Positions 36,101-43,925 of a DNA stretch of 64,000 bases are shown piece after piece. A program made the translations under genes and the position numbers. The notes below the pieces were generated by a model. The model saw only the letters and a program-made list of their open reading frames with translations. It was not told the DNA's origin and searched no databases. Location of the stretch: contig JASGHE010000003.1 in assembly GCA_047602475.1 (NCBI GenBank), forward strand, positions 124,001 to 188,000, written 5' to 3'. Each line of letters opens with the position of its first letter. Position 1 is the stretch's first letter. This DNA comes from JAEUIE01 sp047602475. Its GTDB lineage: Bacteria; Planctomycetota; Planctomycetia; Gemmatales; HRBIN36.

Positions 36101-38379
36101 ATGAGTGCTGGGACGAAGCTCTGCCCCTGGGCTGGCAGGAAGCCACCATCCAGGTCGATGCGCCGCGCGGCCGGATAGAAAAGGTCACTGTAATTGAACC
36201 AGGTTACGGGTATGGCTCCGAAGCGGTGGCGATGATCGTCCAGACGCAGGAACCCATGGAACTGCCGGAACTGTTACCGTCGCTGCATCATGGGAAACTG
36301 ATGGGCGTGTCGGTGATCCGCCCCGGCAAAGGATACGACTGGCGCTCGCTGAGCATCCGCATCGTCCGGAAGGATAACACGATCGTCGCTTGCCCGACGC
36401 TGACGCCCAAGTGGTCGCCAACGCAAAAACTGATTGGCGTAAAAGTAGAGCCGATGGGTGAGCCGTTTGACCTCAAGACGATGATGCTTCGGGTGGATGC
36501 CCGTCCGGTGGCGAAGGATTTGGCGGAGTATCCCCTGCTTCATGCCGAACTGGTGGACGGCAAGGTCAAGAAGGTGAATGTGCTGCGGGCTGGACAGGGC
36601 TTTGATCATACGGTGATGTCGGTGCGGATCATACGCCGTCCGCCACTGATGCAGATCGCCAAGGCGATAGTGCATCGCTCTACGTCGGGCGCGCTGAAAG
36701 CGGAAGATATTGAAATAGTTGAACCAGGTGGGTATTACACGTGTCCGCCGCTGGTGATTGCCAGTGACGCCAGTGGGGATGGATACGGGGCGAAGCTACT
36801 TGCCGAACTGAACGGCACCGGCGGTGTGGCTCGTGTGAAAATTTTAGATGGAGGCGCGGCATATTCCGATGACGTGGAATTACGATTTTATACGCACCAG
36901 TGGAATGCCCCCGAGCGAGGAATCCACAACCGATTTGATTCAGTTGAAATCGATCTGAGTACCAAAGCCGGGGCGCCTCAATACGAACCGCAGCCCGATG
37001 CTCAGGGAAATCCGGTCAAAAAGTCTCCGGACCCTGAACCATTTGTCCAGCACTTCTCCGATCCGTTGAGTCGCACGGTGGATTACTACATTACGGCGAA
37101 CGGTCGATTCTCGCATTACCTGCTCGATCCGGTCCTTCAAGTGGATGCGTTGAGTGATGAACCGGTCGAAAAGCTGGTGCGTACGCCGGTACCTCGGATA
37201 TCACGGCCTCTCGATCTGAATTTGATCACATCAATGAAGCCGCTGATGCCGAATGTTTCTCATCAACTTCCAGCCTTCGAGTGGACACTGCTGCCTGGCG
37301 ATGGCGTGACCCTGCATGAGCCTTATCGATACTTTGAAAAGCGGGAGACAGGTCAACTGCTGGCCATTCGCCGCAGCAAAATCAGAGTCTATTTACAGCG
37401 TCCCTGGCACCGCACTGGGTCGGAATTCCTGGGCGTGGTCATTTGTCCCGCGATCCTCAACTCCATTCAGTATGAAGGGAATCTGCAATCGAAGGATCAC
37501 GGCGTTGTGAATCGCGCACAAGATTACTACAAGTATGAACTGAATGGAACTAAACCCAAAGTGCGCATGGGTGAGCTGACCGGCGACGTGATCCCGCTGC
37601 CTTTGCGGCATCTGGTCTCGCGGTGGGGCTTCGATCCAGTATGGAATACGCATGGATTGCCGCCGTTCACCCTGGGGCACTTCCCCGATGCCCTGACGGA
37701 GGTGGAGTATTCTCTCGTTGCCAATGAGAATGTTCAACGACTGGCGGCATTGGCTCTGCATCGGGTGCAGTACGATCCTACCAAGAATCGATGGTATTCA
37801 GACATTGGCATCAACCTGCACGATGCAGGGAAACCGCTGCCCGCCAATCCTTTCGTGCGATTGAATCTGGTGACCTACCAGATGCACGGCAAAGAAGGCC
37901 AGAGGAGTTCGGACATTGCTATCGCGGAGATGTTCCCGCTGATGGGGGAAAGAACGCTGGAGGTCAATCGGTTGGGCAAGTCGCAGTTTGAGTTCATGCT
38001 GAGCGGCGGTATTGAGCCGACAGTTCAGGGTGATCGGCCGAGCCCACAGCGGCGCGTCATTATTGAAGTCCGCTCACATCGCCAGGGTCTACCCATGGAA
38101 ATAGTCCAGTCGCAATTGGCCTCGGAAACCAAACCAGCCGAGTGGTCGCGCGAGTTCGAGATGAAACTGGATGCCAATAACGTGTATACGCTGAAAATCG
38201 ACCTGCCAGGGGAAATCACCCGGCAACTTGGAACCGGGCAATGTGTGTTGACTGTCCGTGAGAAGGAATACTTCCCAACATTATCGCCTCAACCCGGTGG
38301 CTTTGGTGATCGTACTGAGCACTTTCTCAACAGAGCCTCAGCAGTGCGAGTCCCTTTTAGTATGAGTTTTAGCATTTAG
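33154..38379 (+). CDS. giant protein B, main piece with GxGY-type repeats
   Basis: This is an unbroken 1,741-codon stretch, really joined to the previous piece from about 33060 (KPGLRQWEQYLHLYEKDN). Conserved blocks of an unknown family include DVEWLTCPWLDN, FCLRRVDLAGNHLYDEG, VLVYFSDVLDRGCAMEGD and ETPFYRKWPCPQSIMLKIQ. Between 36150 and 36890 five or six units of 35-40 residues repeat the form 'kv..v.Vi.pG.Gyd....sv.I' (VTVIEPGYGYGSE, VSVIRPGKGYDW, VNVLRAGQGFDH, IEIVEPGGYYTC, VKILDGGAAYSD), like the strand repeats of surface proteins. The ending is beta-rich with no anchor. A role in an extracellular or periplasmic assembly with protein A is an inference. Confidence 0.55.
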   Translation: MDKADGYLKSFMVEGEQRLFVRETVKVNKDTLFDPVLTKTFTLNSPPAAQKEQFVYFDKPEDADKAIVIGSKIGANVLRVFHLKEGELLKVVRVPKPSKEGYSTTPFSDKDLQPIYEYQGQLRHDRTLVTTIRLKMQATVKRVMPGTPANNATIDIGQLEWEFEGPAYFPDIVPEIKLPDEDELDLQCAEVVTQHIQFDATKPPDRLFIEAFASCKITEVNATDYKVTLVVDQLNLIKVLDASDKPGYSFEWRLLAQRSSDQKLVSISYQPTQKGDKYYDSDLTKRDELIHPAWCQSLLVDLVGEEDGSVLKGRAYPQGVPGTLTLEGTATYFASPADAYATIVSSDDLITRTGYFKIGLSPKPFPAMKFDVEWLTCPWLDNANKECLPLVAEVSNLEKQDADNFLFTYRTRDRGTGAILAISNASEQFKPAASTHPMRQLRSLRFGELVFAYGTVATKDNSGTPLFHLSEYESEPGQPAELSAVVRGVVEYQERTLPEIIETKRKKALLTTPQQVVLNLWYEAEETPPIRDCVTLVTPGLAARTVSQYALPMIGTAQDPLNTLASDLIARWGGWTLTTPLPGETDRPYEPTTVDAAFTVDCHRDNSGISLMPVEAIGDWRLPPLRFGHKYEFCLRRVDLAGNHLYDEGRLPDDASLPSSAVNKLKPLLSENPMLATICSVIGGPAAAISAAGFINTATSTFARADLPSQVSLGFQSDQPFGIWEAPPPEQPDVKNLQVAVFQRENVLVYFSDVLDRGCAMEGDACGYLLPPLAAVETVLMHGVLDSTDPLRIPEIIRCHECYLKNGVLGVDRHDALNYFGDPHAEKLRLDYVNSEYSSLPVHNKGDTIIETPFYRKWPCPQSIMLKIQGGARERDCLTTEQLAGTGKMVKEPGNDCVTISAELAPGTVGYAALLPTTRNNHYPEHQRLKMIHAINGAWMRPVWTRLEEKEPIAGADSSHEITGTFRIDTASTGSYFISGFWNECWDEALPLGWQEATIQVDAPRGRIEKVTVIEPGYGYGSEAVAMIVQTQEPMELPELLPSLHHGKLMGVSVIRPGKGYDWRSLSIRIVRKDNTIVACPTLTPKWSPTQKLIGVKVEPMGEPFDLKTMMLRVDARPVAKDLAEYPLLHAELVDGKVKKVNVLRAGQGFDHTVMSVRIIRRPPLMQIAKAIVHRSTSGALKAEDIEIVEPGGYYTCPPLVIASDASGDGYGAKLLAELNGTGGVARVKILDGGAAYSDDVELRFYTHQWNAPERGIHNRFDSVEIDLSTKAGAPQYEPQPDAQGNPVKKSPDPEPFVQHFSDPLSRTVDYYITANGRFSHYLLDPVLQVDALSDEPVEKLVRTPVPRISRPLDLNLITSMKPLMPNVSHQLPAFEWTLLPGDGVTLHEPYRYFEKRETGQLLAIRRSKIRVYLQRPWHRTGSEFLGVVICPAILNSIQYEGNLQSKDHGVVNRAQDYYKYELNGTKPKVRMGELTGDVIPLPLRHLVSRWGFDPVWNTHGLPPFTLGHFPDALTEVEYSLVANENVQRLAALALHRVQYDPTKNRWYSDIGINLHDAGKPLPANPFVRLNLVTYQMHGKEGQRSSDIAIAEMFPLMGERTLEVNRLGKSQFEFMLSGGIEPTVQGDRPSPQRRVIIEVRSHRQGLPMEIVQSQLASETKPAEWSREFEMKLDANNVYTLKIDLPGEITRQLGTGQCVLTVREKEYFPTLSPQPGGFGDRTEHFLNRASAVRVPFSMSFSI

Positions 38380-38399
38380 GAAGCTTGGAGGAACTCGTC

Positions 38400-38540
38400 A
38401 TGTTCGGCATCAGGTTAGGTCTGCTAGTGCTATCAATAGTATTCGTGATCGTGTTGTTTCAAGTTGTGAAGAGGTTACCCCTCTTGATGCGGAATTGCCG
38501 TAGCATGATTCGTGAGTTCAAACGCAGTCTTAGAGAGTAA
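38400..38540 (+). CDS. 46-residue single-pass membrane protein
   Basis: ATG 38400 follows TTGGAGGAACTCGTC, a strong ribosome-binding site, 20 bases after the stop of giant gene B. The sequence has one hydrophobic helix (GLLVLSIVFVIVLFQVV, residues 7-23) and a basic C-terminal tail (KRLPLLMRNCRSMIREFKRSLRE). It ends TAA at 38538-38540. Its tight spacing makes it the likely third gene of the giant operon. Confidence 0.6.
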   Translation: MFGIRLGLLVLSIVFVIVLFQVVKRLPLLMRNCRSMIREFKRSLRE

Positions 38541-39143
38541 TAGAGTTCACGGTAATTAGTACATTTTGATATTCTAATTTAGACTGCTGGATGACTCCAG
38601 TATTGCAGTTTAAGAGATGCAGAGTGATTGACGGAAGTCATTTAAAGATAATAACTTGCGACAACCCGGGAAATCGTTAATTGTGAGGAATGTGCTGTCT
38701 TGCCCTTAGCTGCTACCCGATAGCACCTTAGGAGTACTGGCGTGTCAAGCCCGGAAGAAGACGAGGATGACGTCAAGTCCTCATGGCTGTTACACCAGGT
38801 CTGCTCACGTGCTACAGTGCGGCAGACAAAGTGACGCCAACTAGCAACAGGGATGTAATCCCAAAAAATGCGCTCAGTTCAGATTGTAGTCTGCAACTCA
38901 CCCGAATGAAGCTGGAATCGCTCTGCGCCCAACGATTTCAATCAGCACCAGTAAAGCGCAATCCGACGGTCATCCGGGAGCCCACGAAGAAACGCGATAG
39001 CCTCACGATTCCATGGACTGATGTCAGAAGTCAGGTTCAGGTGTTCAAATCAGCAGAGTTGATCCAAGTCAAAGGGCGACCGTATCGACCCCTGTTATGG
39101 GTTGATTGCAAGTATTTCACAAACACTCCCATTTTGGTGGTCG
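38541..39143. other. 603-bp gap with one doubtful open frame
   Basis: A rightward frame of 180 codons (38783-39325) begins here, but its last third lies over the end of the HNH gene on the other strand. Its composition is not convincing, so I do not call it. Nothing else is seen. Confidence 0.4.
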
Positions 39144-39896
39144 TTATTCCTGAAAAACATTCTGACGATGGTAGTCTAACGATTCCGCCATCGGTGGAAG
39201 TCGCTTTGGTAATCGCAATTTCTGACCCTCGACATCCAAGAACGAACAATGAAGCACTGGTGCAATCAGTTTTTCCTTCAAACGTTTCGAGAGCACCACT
39301 CGCAAGTCTTCGTCAAATGTCATGAATCCCGAATCAAAAGCACGATCAAAAAGCGCGTTCAACAAGATACCATTGCTGGGGTTGGCACGGTGTTCTTCGG
39401 AAATGCGCCATGGTATGATGTGGCTGGCTACAAGCAGATCAGTGATGGCGATGCCTGATATGGCACACCGACTCTCATACGAAACTAACAGAGCAGTTCG
39501 AAAAAAGCTTTGAACTCGCCGGACACGCACTAGTGATTCTTTCTCAGTCACTCCTGTTGGAATCTTTAGTCTAGGATCAGGTTTACGAAGGGGGATATGT
39601 AACCTTTTGGAAGCAGCTTCCATTTCATCTGATAGTTTGGACGAATTCATCTGTAGTTCTTGCCAGAGGGCACGGTCTGCTTGACTGGCTCCAGACAGTC
39701 CTTTCTGACTTAGTTTTGGATCGATGCTTGCGAAGTTGCAAGCTTTCATTGCTAAAGCACTCGGCGTCCGACCGATCTTATTAGCAAGTTCGATGATCTC
39801 TGGGTTCTTACCATGTAAACGCCCAAAATCAGTTTCGAGGTAAAGCTGCAATGCGATAAGTAATTGATCACGGGTCCAATCATTACGTTGGGCCAT
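39144..39896 (-). CDS. HNH endonuclease, probable restriction enzyme
   Basis: This intact protein has 250 residues. The N-terminal part (DWTRDQLLIALQLYLETDFG, NKIGRTPSALAMKACNF) is a helical DNA-recognition-like domain often seen before HNH nucleases. The C-terminal half carries the HNH_2 motif CAISGIAITDLLVASHIIPW, then ANPSNGILLNALFDRAFDSG and LRVVLSKRL, with His of SHI, Asn of NGILLN and Asp of LFDRAFD as metal and catalytic ligands. It starts three bases from the end of a remnant cytosine methyltransferase in the same direction. That marks it as the nuclease half of a type II restriction-modification pair whose protecting half is destroyed here. Confidence 0.8.
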   Translation of the reverse strand: MAQRNDWTRDQLLIALQLYLETDFGRLHGKNPEIIELANKIGRTPSALAMKACNFASIDPKLSQKGLSGASQADRALWQELQMNSSKLSDEMEAASKRLHIPLRKPDPRLKIPTGVTEKESLVRVRRVQSFFRTALLVSYESRCAISGIAITDLLVASHIIPWRISEEHRANPSNGILLNALFDRAFDSGFMTFDEDLRVVLSKRLKEKLIAPVLHCSFLDVEGQKLRLPKRLPPMAESLDYHRQNVFQE

Positions 39897-39899
39897 AAT

Positions 39900-40330
39900 T
39901 CACCAAGCGTGGTTGGAGTCAACATATTGAATGATATTGCTTACATCCTTGCGAATATGGCTGAGCACCCAAGGCTCAGCCCCGGCCAGTGCAGTTCGAA
40001 TGCGCTGGTCGATCATGGCGTGCTCGCTCGCTCCAAGCTCTGCGAGAAAAGCCTCCCGTTTCGCCGCTTCAGTCTCTTGAGGATGCACCGCAAAGAGTTC
40101 TGATGCCGAACATTCTCCCCGAAGCATCTGGTAATAGACATCCGGGGGTTTATCAAATTGTCGAACAAACGAGCGGAGTTCCAGAGTTCGATGTGCATGG
40201 CATCCTTCTCGATCGAGAGGCGAATAGCAAATCCGGCGGAAGCAAACCCCTCGCCCAGCCCCCCGGGCCCGGCAAAGAGATCAATAAGGGGGATGGCGGT
40301 CTTCAGTGCCATACGAATCAGTCCAATCAA
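39900..40330 (-). pseudogene. cytosine-C5 DNA methyltransferase remnant (frameshift plus loss of the catalytic core)
   Basis: The 5' part reads IPLIDLFAGPGGLGEGFASAGF, motif I of C5 methyltransferases (SAM binding). Near 40217 one base is missing, after which the other frame supplies HAHRTLELRSFVRQFDKPPDVYYQ and LAELGASEHAMIDQRIRTALAGAEPWVL. At this point intact enzymes continue with the IGGPPCQ loop. Here SHIRKDVSNIIQYVD and a stop follow instead. That ending looks like a genuine C-terminal tail, so an internal deletion has removed the PCQ Cys, the ENV motif and the target-recognition domain. It cannot methylate DNA. Confidence 0.75.
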
Positions 40331-40441
40331 TCGTCAGCCAGTGGGTCGATTCGATGGCTTTGACATGGCAACAGGAAACCTGCACAACTGCGGCAGAAAT
40401 ACCTGACATTCAACAACTTGCGATAAGCCTGCTACTAACCA

Positions 40442-40529
<88 letters not shown>

Positions 40530-40565
40530 GTTTTCCGTTCCCGAAATTCTACAGCATCTTTCTTC

Positions 40566-40596
40566 AGAAGCCAGAAGCCAGGAGTCAGGAGTTAAG
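40566..40596. repeat. degenerate heptad repeat, second locus
   Basis: AGAAGCC AGAAGCC AGGAGTC AGGAGTT is the same 7-mer family as at 18121-18154, on the opposite strand, again beside a tRNA gene. Confidence 0.6.
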
Positions 40597-40647
40597 AGAA
40601 TCCTGACGATCTACCGTTAAAGAGGACGAATAACCCGTTCCCCAGGT

Positions 40648-41058
40648 TCATTTACTACCATAAGTCGAACCCGTTTTCGAGCGATGGAAATGCACATGTT
40701 TCCAACTCTCACCCTGTTTCTGCCAGATGCGGGTCTCCTCGAACGAGTTCGTCTGTGGCCCGGCGTCGCCCATGCTTTGGATGAGTCGAACATAACAAAC
40801 GATGGCCACCTCGCCGACAATGCGGACATGAGGCTGTGCCATCGTCACCAGCCCCGGTCGCGATCCGCCACCGAGTTGGAAGTAGAACTGATGGAACGGC
40901 ATCCCCGTCACTAGGTTGCCACACGCCTCCGGCTCGAAGCAGGTGAGGGTAGGGTCGCACAGCTGTTGATACGTGGCCCAATCCTTCCCACCGATCGAAT
41001 CGAGCAGCCTTTGCGTGAGTTGCAACAAATGAGATGCTTCTGAACTTGGGCTCGTCAT
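40648..41058 (-). CDS. SnoaL/CaMKII-association-domain protein (DUF4440-like)
   Basis: This 136-residue protein has the NTF2-like fold: LLQLTQRLLDSIGGKDWATYQQLCDPTLTCFEPEA (helix-cone), GMPFHQFYF, PHVRIVGEVAIVCYVRLIQ, and ending ETRIWQKQGESWKHVHFHRS. These are the landmarks of CaMKII association domain-like single-domain proteins. Such proteins bind small ligands or form oligomers; no catalytic activity can be assigned. It reads leftward from ATG 41058 and has no close partner. Confidence 0.75.
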   Translation of the reverse strand: MTSPSSEASHLLQLTQRLLDSIGGKDWATYQQLCDPTLTCFEPEACGNLVTGMPFHQFYFQLGGGSRPGLVTMAQPHVRIVGEVAIVCYVRLIQSMGDAGPQTNSFEETRIWQKQGESWKHVHFHRSKTGSTYGSK

Positions 41059-41154
41059 GGTAAAACCTGCGGGACAATGAAGCGGGTGAAACTATATTAT
41101 CAGAGAATGGTGTGGCATTGGAGTTCAAGTCTTTCTCCCCCCTTACCTTATCTT

Positions 41155-41252
41155 GCTCTCACCCTTACCAAGGGGGAGTTGGAGGGGGTTAAGCCGTAGA
41201 CTAAGAACCCCACCCAACCTCCCCTTGGTAAGGGGAGGAGTAAGAGATCCCT
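41155..41252. repeat. inverted repeat with CCTTACCAAGGGGGAG arms
   Basis: CTCTCACCCTTACCAAGGG...GGAGGGGGTT on the left is inverted as AACCCCACCCAACCTCCCC-TTGGTAAGGGGAGG...AAGAG on the right, around a 15-20-nt centre. Strings of this type recur between genes in many bacterial phyla. The open frame of the next gene reads through it, but that part is not protein-like. Confidence 0.6.
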
Positions 41253-41272
41253 TCCCCCCAACAGGTAACGGC

Positions 41273-43018
41273 GTGGCGTCGCTCTATGTCATCTCCGGCT
41301 CCGACGAAGGCAAACGCTTCGAGCTTTCGACTAATGTTGTCGGCCTGGGCCGCGAAGCTAACAACACCGTGCGCCTGCACGATACCGAAGCCTCCCGCCG
41401 GCATAGTGAACTGCGTCTGCTTCCCAACGGCACTCACCAACTTCTCGATCTCGGCAGCAGTAACGGCACCTACCTCAACGGCAAGATGATCAAAGACGTC
41501 GTCATCAAGCCCGGCGACGAAATCCGCATCGGCCAAACCACCCTCGTCTACCTCGCCCTCAGCGGCACCGAAGAAACGGTAATGGTCGACCAGCCCAAGA
41601 ACAAAGTCAAAGGCGGTGAAGTCAACCTTGTAGGCAAGCCCGCCGATGATGTACCTTCCGCCATTGTACGAACGGTCAGCGATACCGCCGGGGCGAGACT
41701 GCTCGCCAAGCCGACCGATGCAACCGCCAACCCCTGGCTTCGCAATGCACTCGCCAACCTCAGCGTGATGTATCAGACGACCCAGGCAGTCAGCCACATT
41801 GTCGATAACGATCAACTCCTCGATCGCATCATGGATCTCATCTTCGAGACCATCCAGGCCGACCGTGGCTGCTTCATGCTCAAGCTCGAAGGCGATCAGT
41901 TTGAAGCCAAGGCTGTCCGCTTCCGGGCAGGCAAGGAACTCAGCGAGAAGATTTCGATCAGTAAAACGATCATGGATCATGTGCTGAAGAAGGGGCAGGG
42001 GGTGCTCACCTCCGATGCAGCACAGGATCAACGCTTCCGCCCCGCCCAGAGTGTGCAAGAGCAGGGCATTCGTGAAGCCCTCTGCGTGCCGATGAAGGGC
42101 AGGCACGAAACCATCGGCGTGCTCTATCTCGATGTCAAAGCCAACGTCGGCGAACTCGCTCAGCAAGGGCAGGGCACGACCAAGCTCACCGAAGATCACT
42201 TGATGCTCGCCGTTGCCATCGCTCACCAGGCAGCGTTGGCTCTCGAAGACACCCGCTACTACCGGGCGATGATGCAATCAGAACGGCTTGCCGCGGTCGG
42301 CCAGACCATCGCTGCGATCAGCCATCACATCAAGAACATTCTGCAAGGCCTCAAGAGCGGCACCGATCTGCTCAAACTTGGCATCAACGAAGAGAATCGG
42401 CCGCTGCTGCTGCAAGGCTGGAAGACACTCGAAAAGAACCAGGTCCGCATCTACGATCTCGTCATGGACATGCTCAGCTACTCCAAGGAGCGAGAGCCAT
42501 CCCTGGAACAGACCGACCTGGCGACCATCGTCAACGAAGTGATCGAACTTCTCGAAGGCCGGGCCAAAGACTTGAACATCACCATCGACAAGAAGTTCGA
42601 TGCACAACTGAAGCCGATGCAGACCGACCCCGAAGGGTTGCACAAAGCGTTGCTCAACATCTTGAGCAACGCCCTCGACGCCCTGCAGGAAACTCCCGAA
42701 GCCCGTGTGACCCTCTCCACCGTCCTCGAAACCAATGGCCGCTGGGCCCAGATCGTCATCCAGGACAACGGCCCCGGCATCCCCACCGATATTCAGCAGA
42801 ACATCTTCAAACCCTTCGTCTCGACCAAAGGCTCCAAAGGCACCGGCCTCGGCCTCGCCGTCGCCCGCAAAATTCTCCGTGAACACGGCGGCGACGTGAT
42901 CCTCCAAAGCGAAGTCGGCCACGGCGCCAAGTTTATCCTCCGCCTCCCCATCCCCGCCAGCGACGCCGCCGGCCAACGAAGAACGATGATCGTCGACGAC
43001 AACCCCGCCGGGGCGTAA
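41273..43018 (+). CDS. FHA-GAF sensor histidine kinase
   Basis: I place the start at GTG 41273, since the frame upstream crosses an intergenic palindrome; the start is not certain. Residues 1-95 are a FHA domain (VVGLGREANNTVRLHD, SRRHSEL, GSSNGTYLNG). About 165-335 is a GAF domain (IFETIQADRGCFMLKL, LCVPMKGRHETIGVLYLDV). Then comes the dimerisation helix with the phospho-acceptor His in AAISHHIKNILQGLKSG (about 348). The ATPase has LLNILSNALDALQ (N box), IQDNGPGIP (G1) and GTGLGLAVARKI (G2). It is cytoplasmic, with no membrane segment. No response regulator is adjacent, so the partner is elsewhere. Confidence 0.9.
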   Translation: MASLYVISGSDEGKRFELSTNVVGLGREANNTVRLHDTEASRRHSELRLLPNGTHQLLDLGSSNGTYLNGKMIKDVVIKPGDEIRIGQTTLVYLALSGTEETVMVDQPKNKVKGGEVNLVGKPADDVPSAIVRTVSDTAGARLLAKPTDATANPWLRNALANLSVMYQTTQAVSHIVDNDQLLDRIMDLIFETIQADRGCFMLKLEGDQFEAKAVRFRAGKELSEKISISKTIMDHVLKKGQGVLTSDAAQDQRFRPAQSVQEQGIREALCVPMKGRHETIGVLYLDVKANVGELAQQGQGTTKLTEDHLMLAVAIAHQAALALEDTRYYRAMMQSERLAAVGQTIAAISHHIKNILQGLKSGTDLLKLGINEENRPLLLQGWKTLEKNQVRIYDLVMDMLSYSKEREPSLEQTDLATIVNEVIELLEGRAKDLNITIDKKFDAQLKPMQTDPEGLHKALLNILSNALDALQETPEARVTLSTVLETNGRWAQIVIQDNGPGIPTDIQQNIFKPFVSTKGSKGTGLGLAVARKILREHGGDVILQSEVGHGAKFILRLPIPASDAAGQRRTMIVDDNPAGA

Positions 43019-43097
43019 TAGATACCAGCCCGCCGCGATAGCAACGGAGCCTCGTGCAATCACGAGATCAATTTTCTAAATAATTCGAGAGTTGTGG

Positions 43098-43129
43098 CAG
43101 GGTCATGCATGTACTTATGCATGACCCTG
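43098..43129 (+). terminator. strong hairpin behind the histidine kinase
   Basis: CAGGGTCATGCAT and ATGCATGACCCTG make a 13-bp perfect stem with a 6-nt loop, 80 bases after the stop. A smaller hairpin CTCGTG-CAAT-CACGAG lies at 43052-43067. Confidence 0.6.
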
Positions 43130-43210
43130 TGAAACAATGGTGTTTTATGCACATTCACCAAGGTCATTCAGAATGCAGAATAATCCGACACGTTTTTTTT
43201 GAACGGTCTC

Positions 43211-43795
43211 TTAGAAGCTTACTATGAATGTGCCACCACCCTTCAGTGGCGTGTCATAAAAAATAAGCTGGCCTCCTTTTCTTATGAAATCAACAATTGT
43301 TGACGCGCTATTGATTTGCATCATTTCACTGCCAACAGACATATCGTCGCCGTTGATATTCTTCCTGTTTGTCGCACCTAATGATTTTGAAGTGAGTGCT
43401 TTAGCATCATCAGGAAGTGTTGTCCAATACTCTGTACGTCGTCCTGAAGCGTAATTTGCTGTATGCTCAAATGTCGTATATTTGCTAATTGTGAATTGCT
43501 TCGGAATAGAGTATGTAATTGGCTGATTTGTGTTGACACTAATCCAAACCAAGCCTCCTTTAGGAACATTTGAAATGACCTTTGTTTCTCCTTTACGAAT
43601 AGTCCATCCACCTCGGACTTCGGAGTTTGAGTTGTAGCTCAATCCATCATATGATGTCCATTGTACAGCACAGCAAACCCAAATTTCAAGATTAGACTCA
43701 TTTTTTATCTTTATGTCATCAGCAAGCGAGAGTGAGTTTATAGTAATGACAAAAAACAATGCCATTAGCTTCGTATCGAAAACAAACCAAGTCAT
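43211..43795 (-). CDS. exported hypothetical protein, DUF1036-like
   Basis: ATG 43795 with AGGGAG upstream opens a signal peptide (MTWFVFDTKLMALFFVITINSLSLA), giving 194 residues. The segment IKIKNESNLEIWVCCAVQWTS followed by RGGWTIRKGETKVIS and GGLVWISVN recalls the DUF1036 pattern (two Cys, Trp and a GW.i..G block). I treat this as suggestive only. The remainder has no known motif. The AT-rich composition and its pairing with another exported unknown upstream (43926-44834) suggest acquired genes. Confidence 0.5.
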   Translation of the reverse strand: MTWFVFDTKLMALFFVITINSLSLADDIKIKNESNLEIWVCCAVQWTSYDGLSYNSNSEVRGGWTIRKGETKVISNVPKGGLVWISVNTNQPITYSIPKQFTISKYTTFEHTANYASGRRTEYWTTLPDDAKALTSKSLGATNRKNINGDDMSVGSEMMQINSASTIVDFIRKGGQLIFYDTPLKGGGTFIVSF

Positions 43796-43925
43796 AGTTG
43801 ACTCCCTAAAAGACGATGTATAAATCGAGAACAAACGATGCGAGTTATAGATCATTCTTTGGCATACGAGAAGTCGTGTCCCCTAGCCTGAATAATGAGT
43901 TCTGAGTCCCTTGATCAAACTACGA

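Noticed and set aside
38783..39325. 180-codon rightward open frame
   Set aside because: Its last part is antisense to the HNH coding sequence and the rest has no recognisable pattern or ribosome-binding site.
41201..43063. Long leftward frames over the histidine kinase
   Set aside because: Shadow frames produced by biased third positions; no start signals or family motifs.
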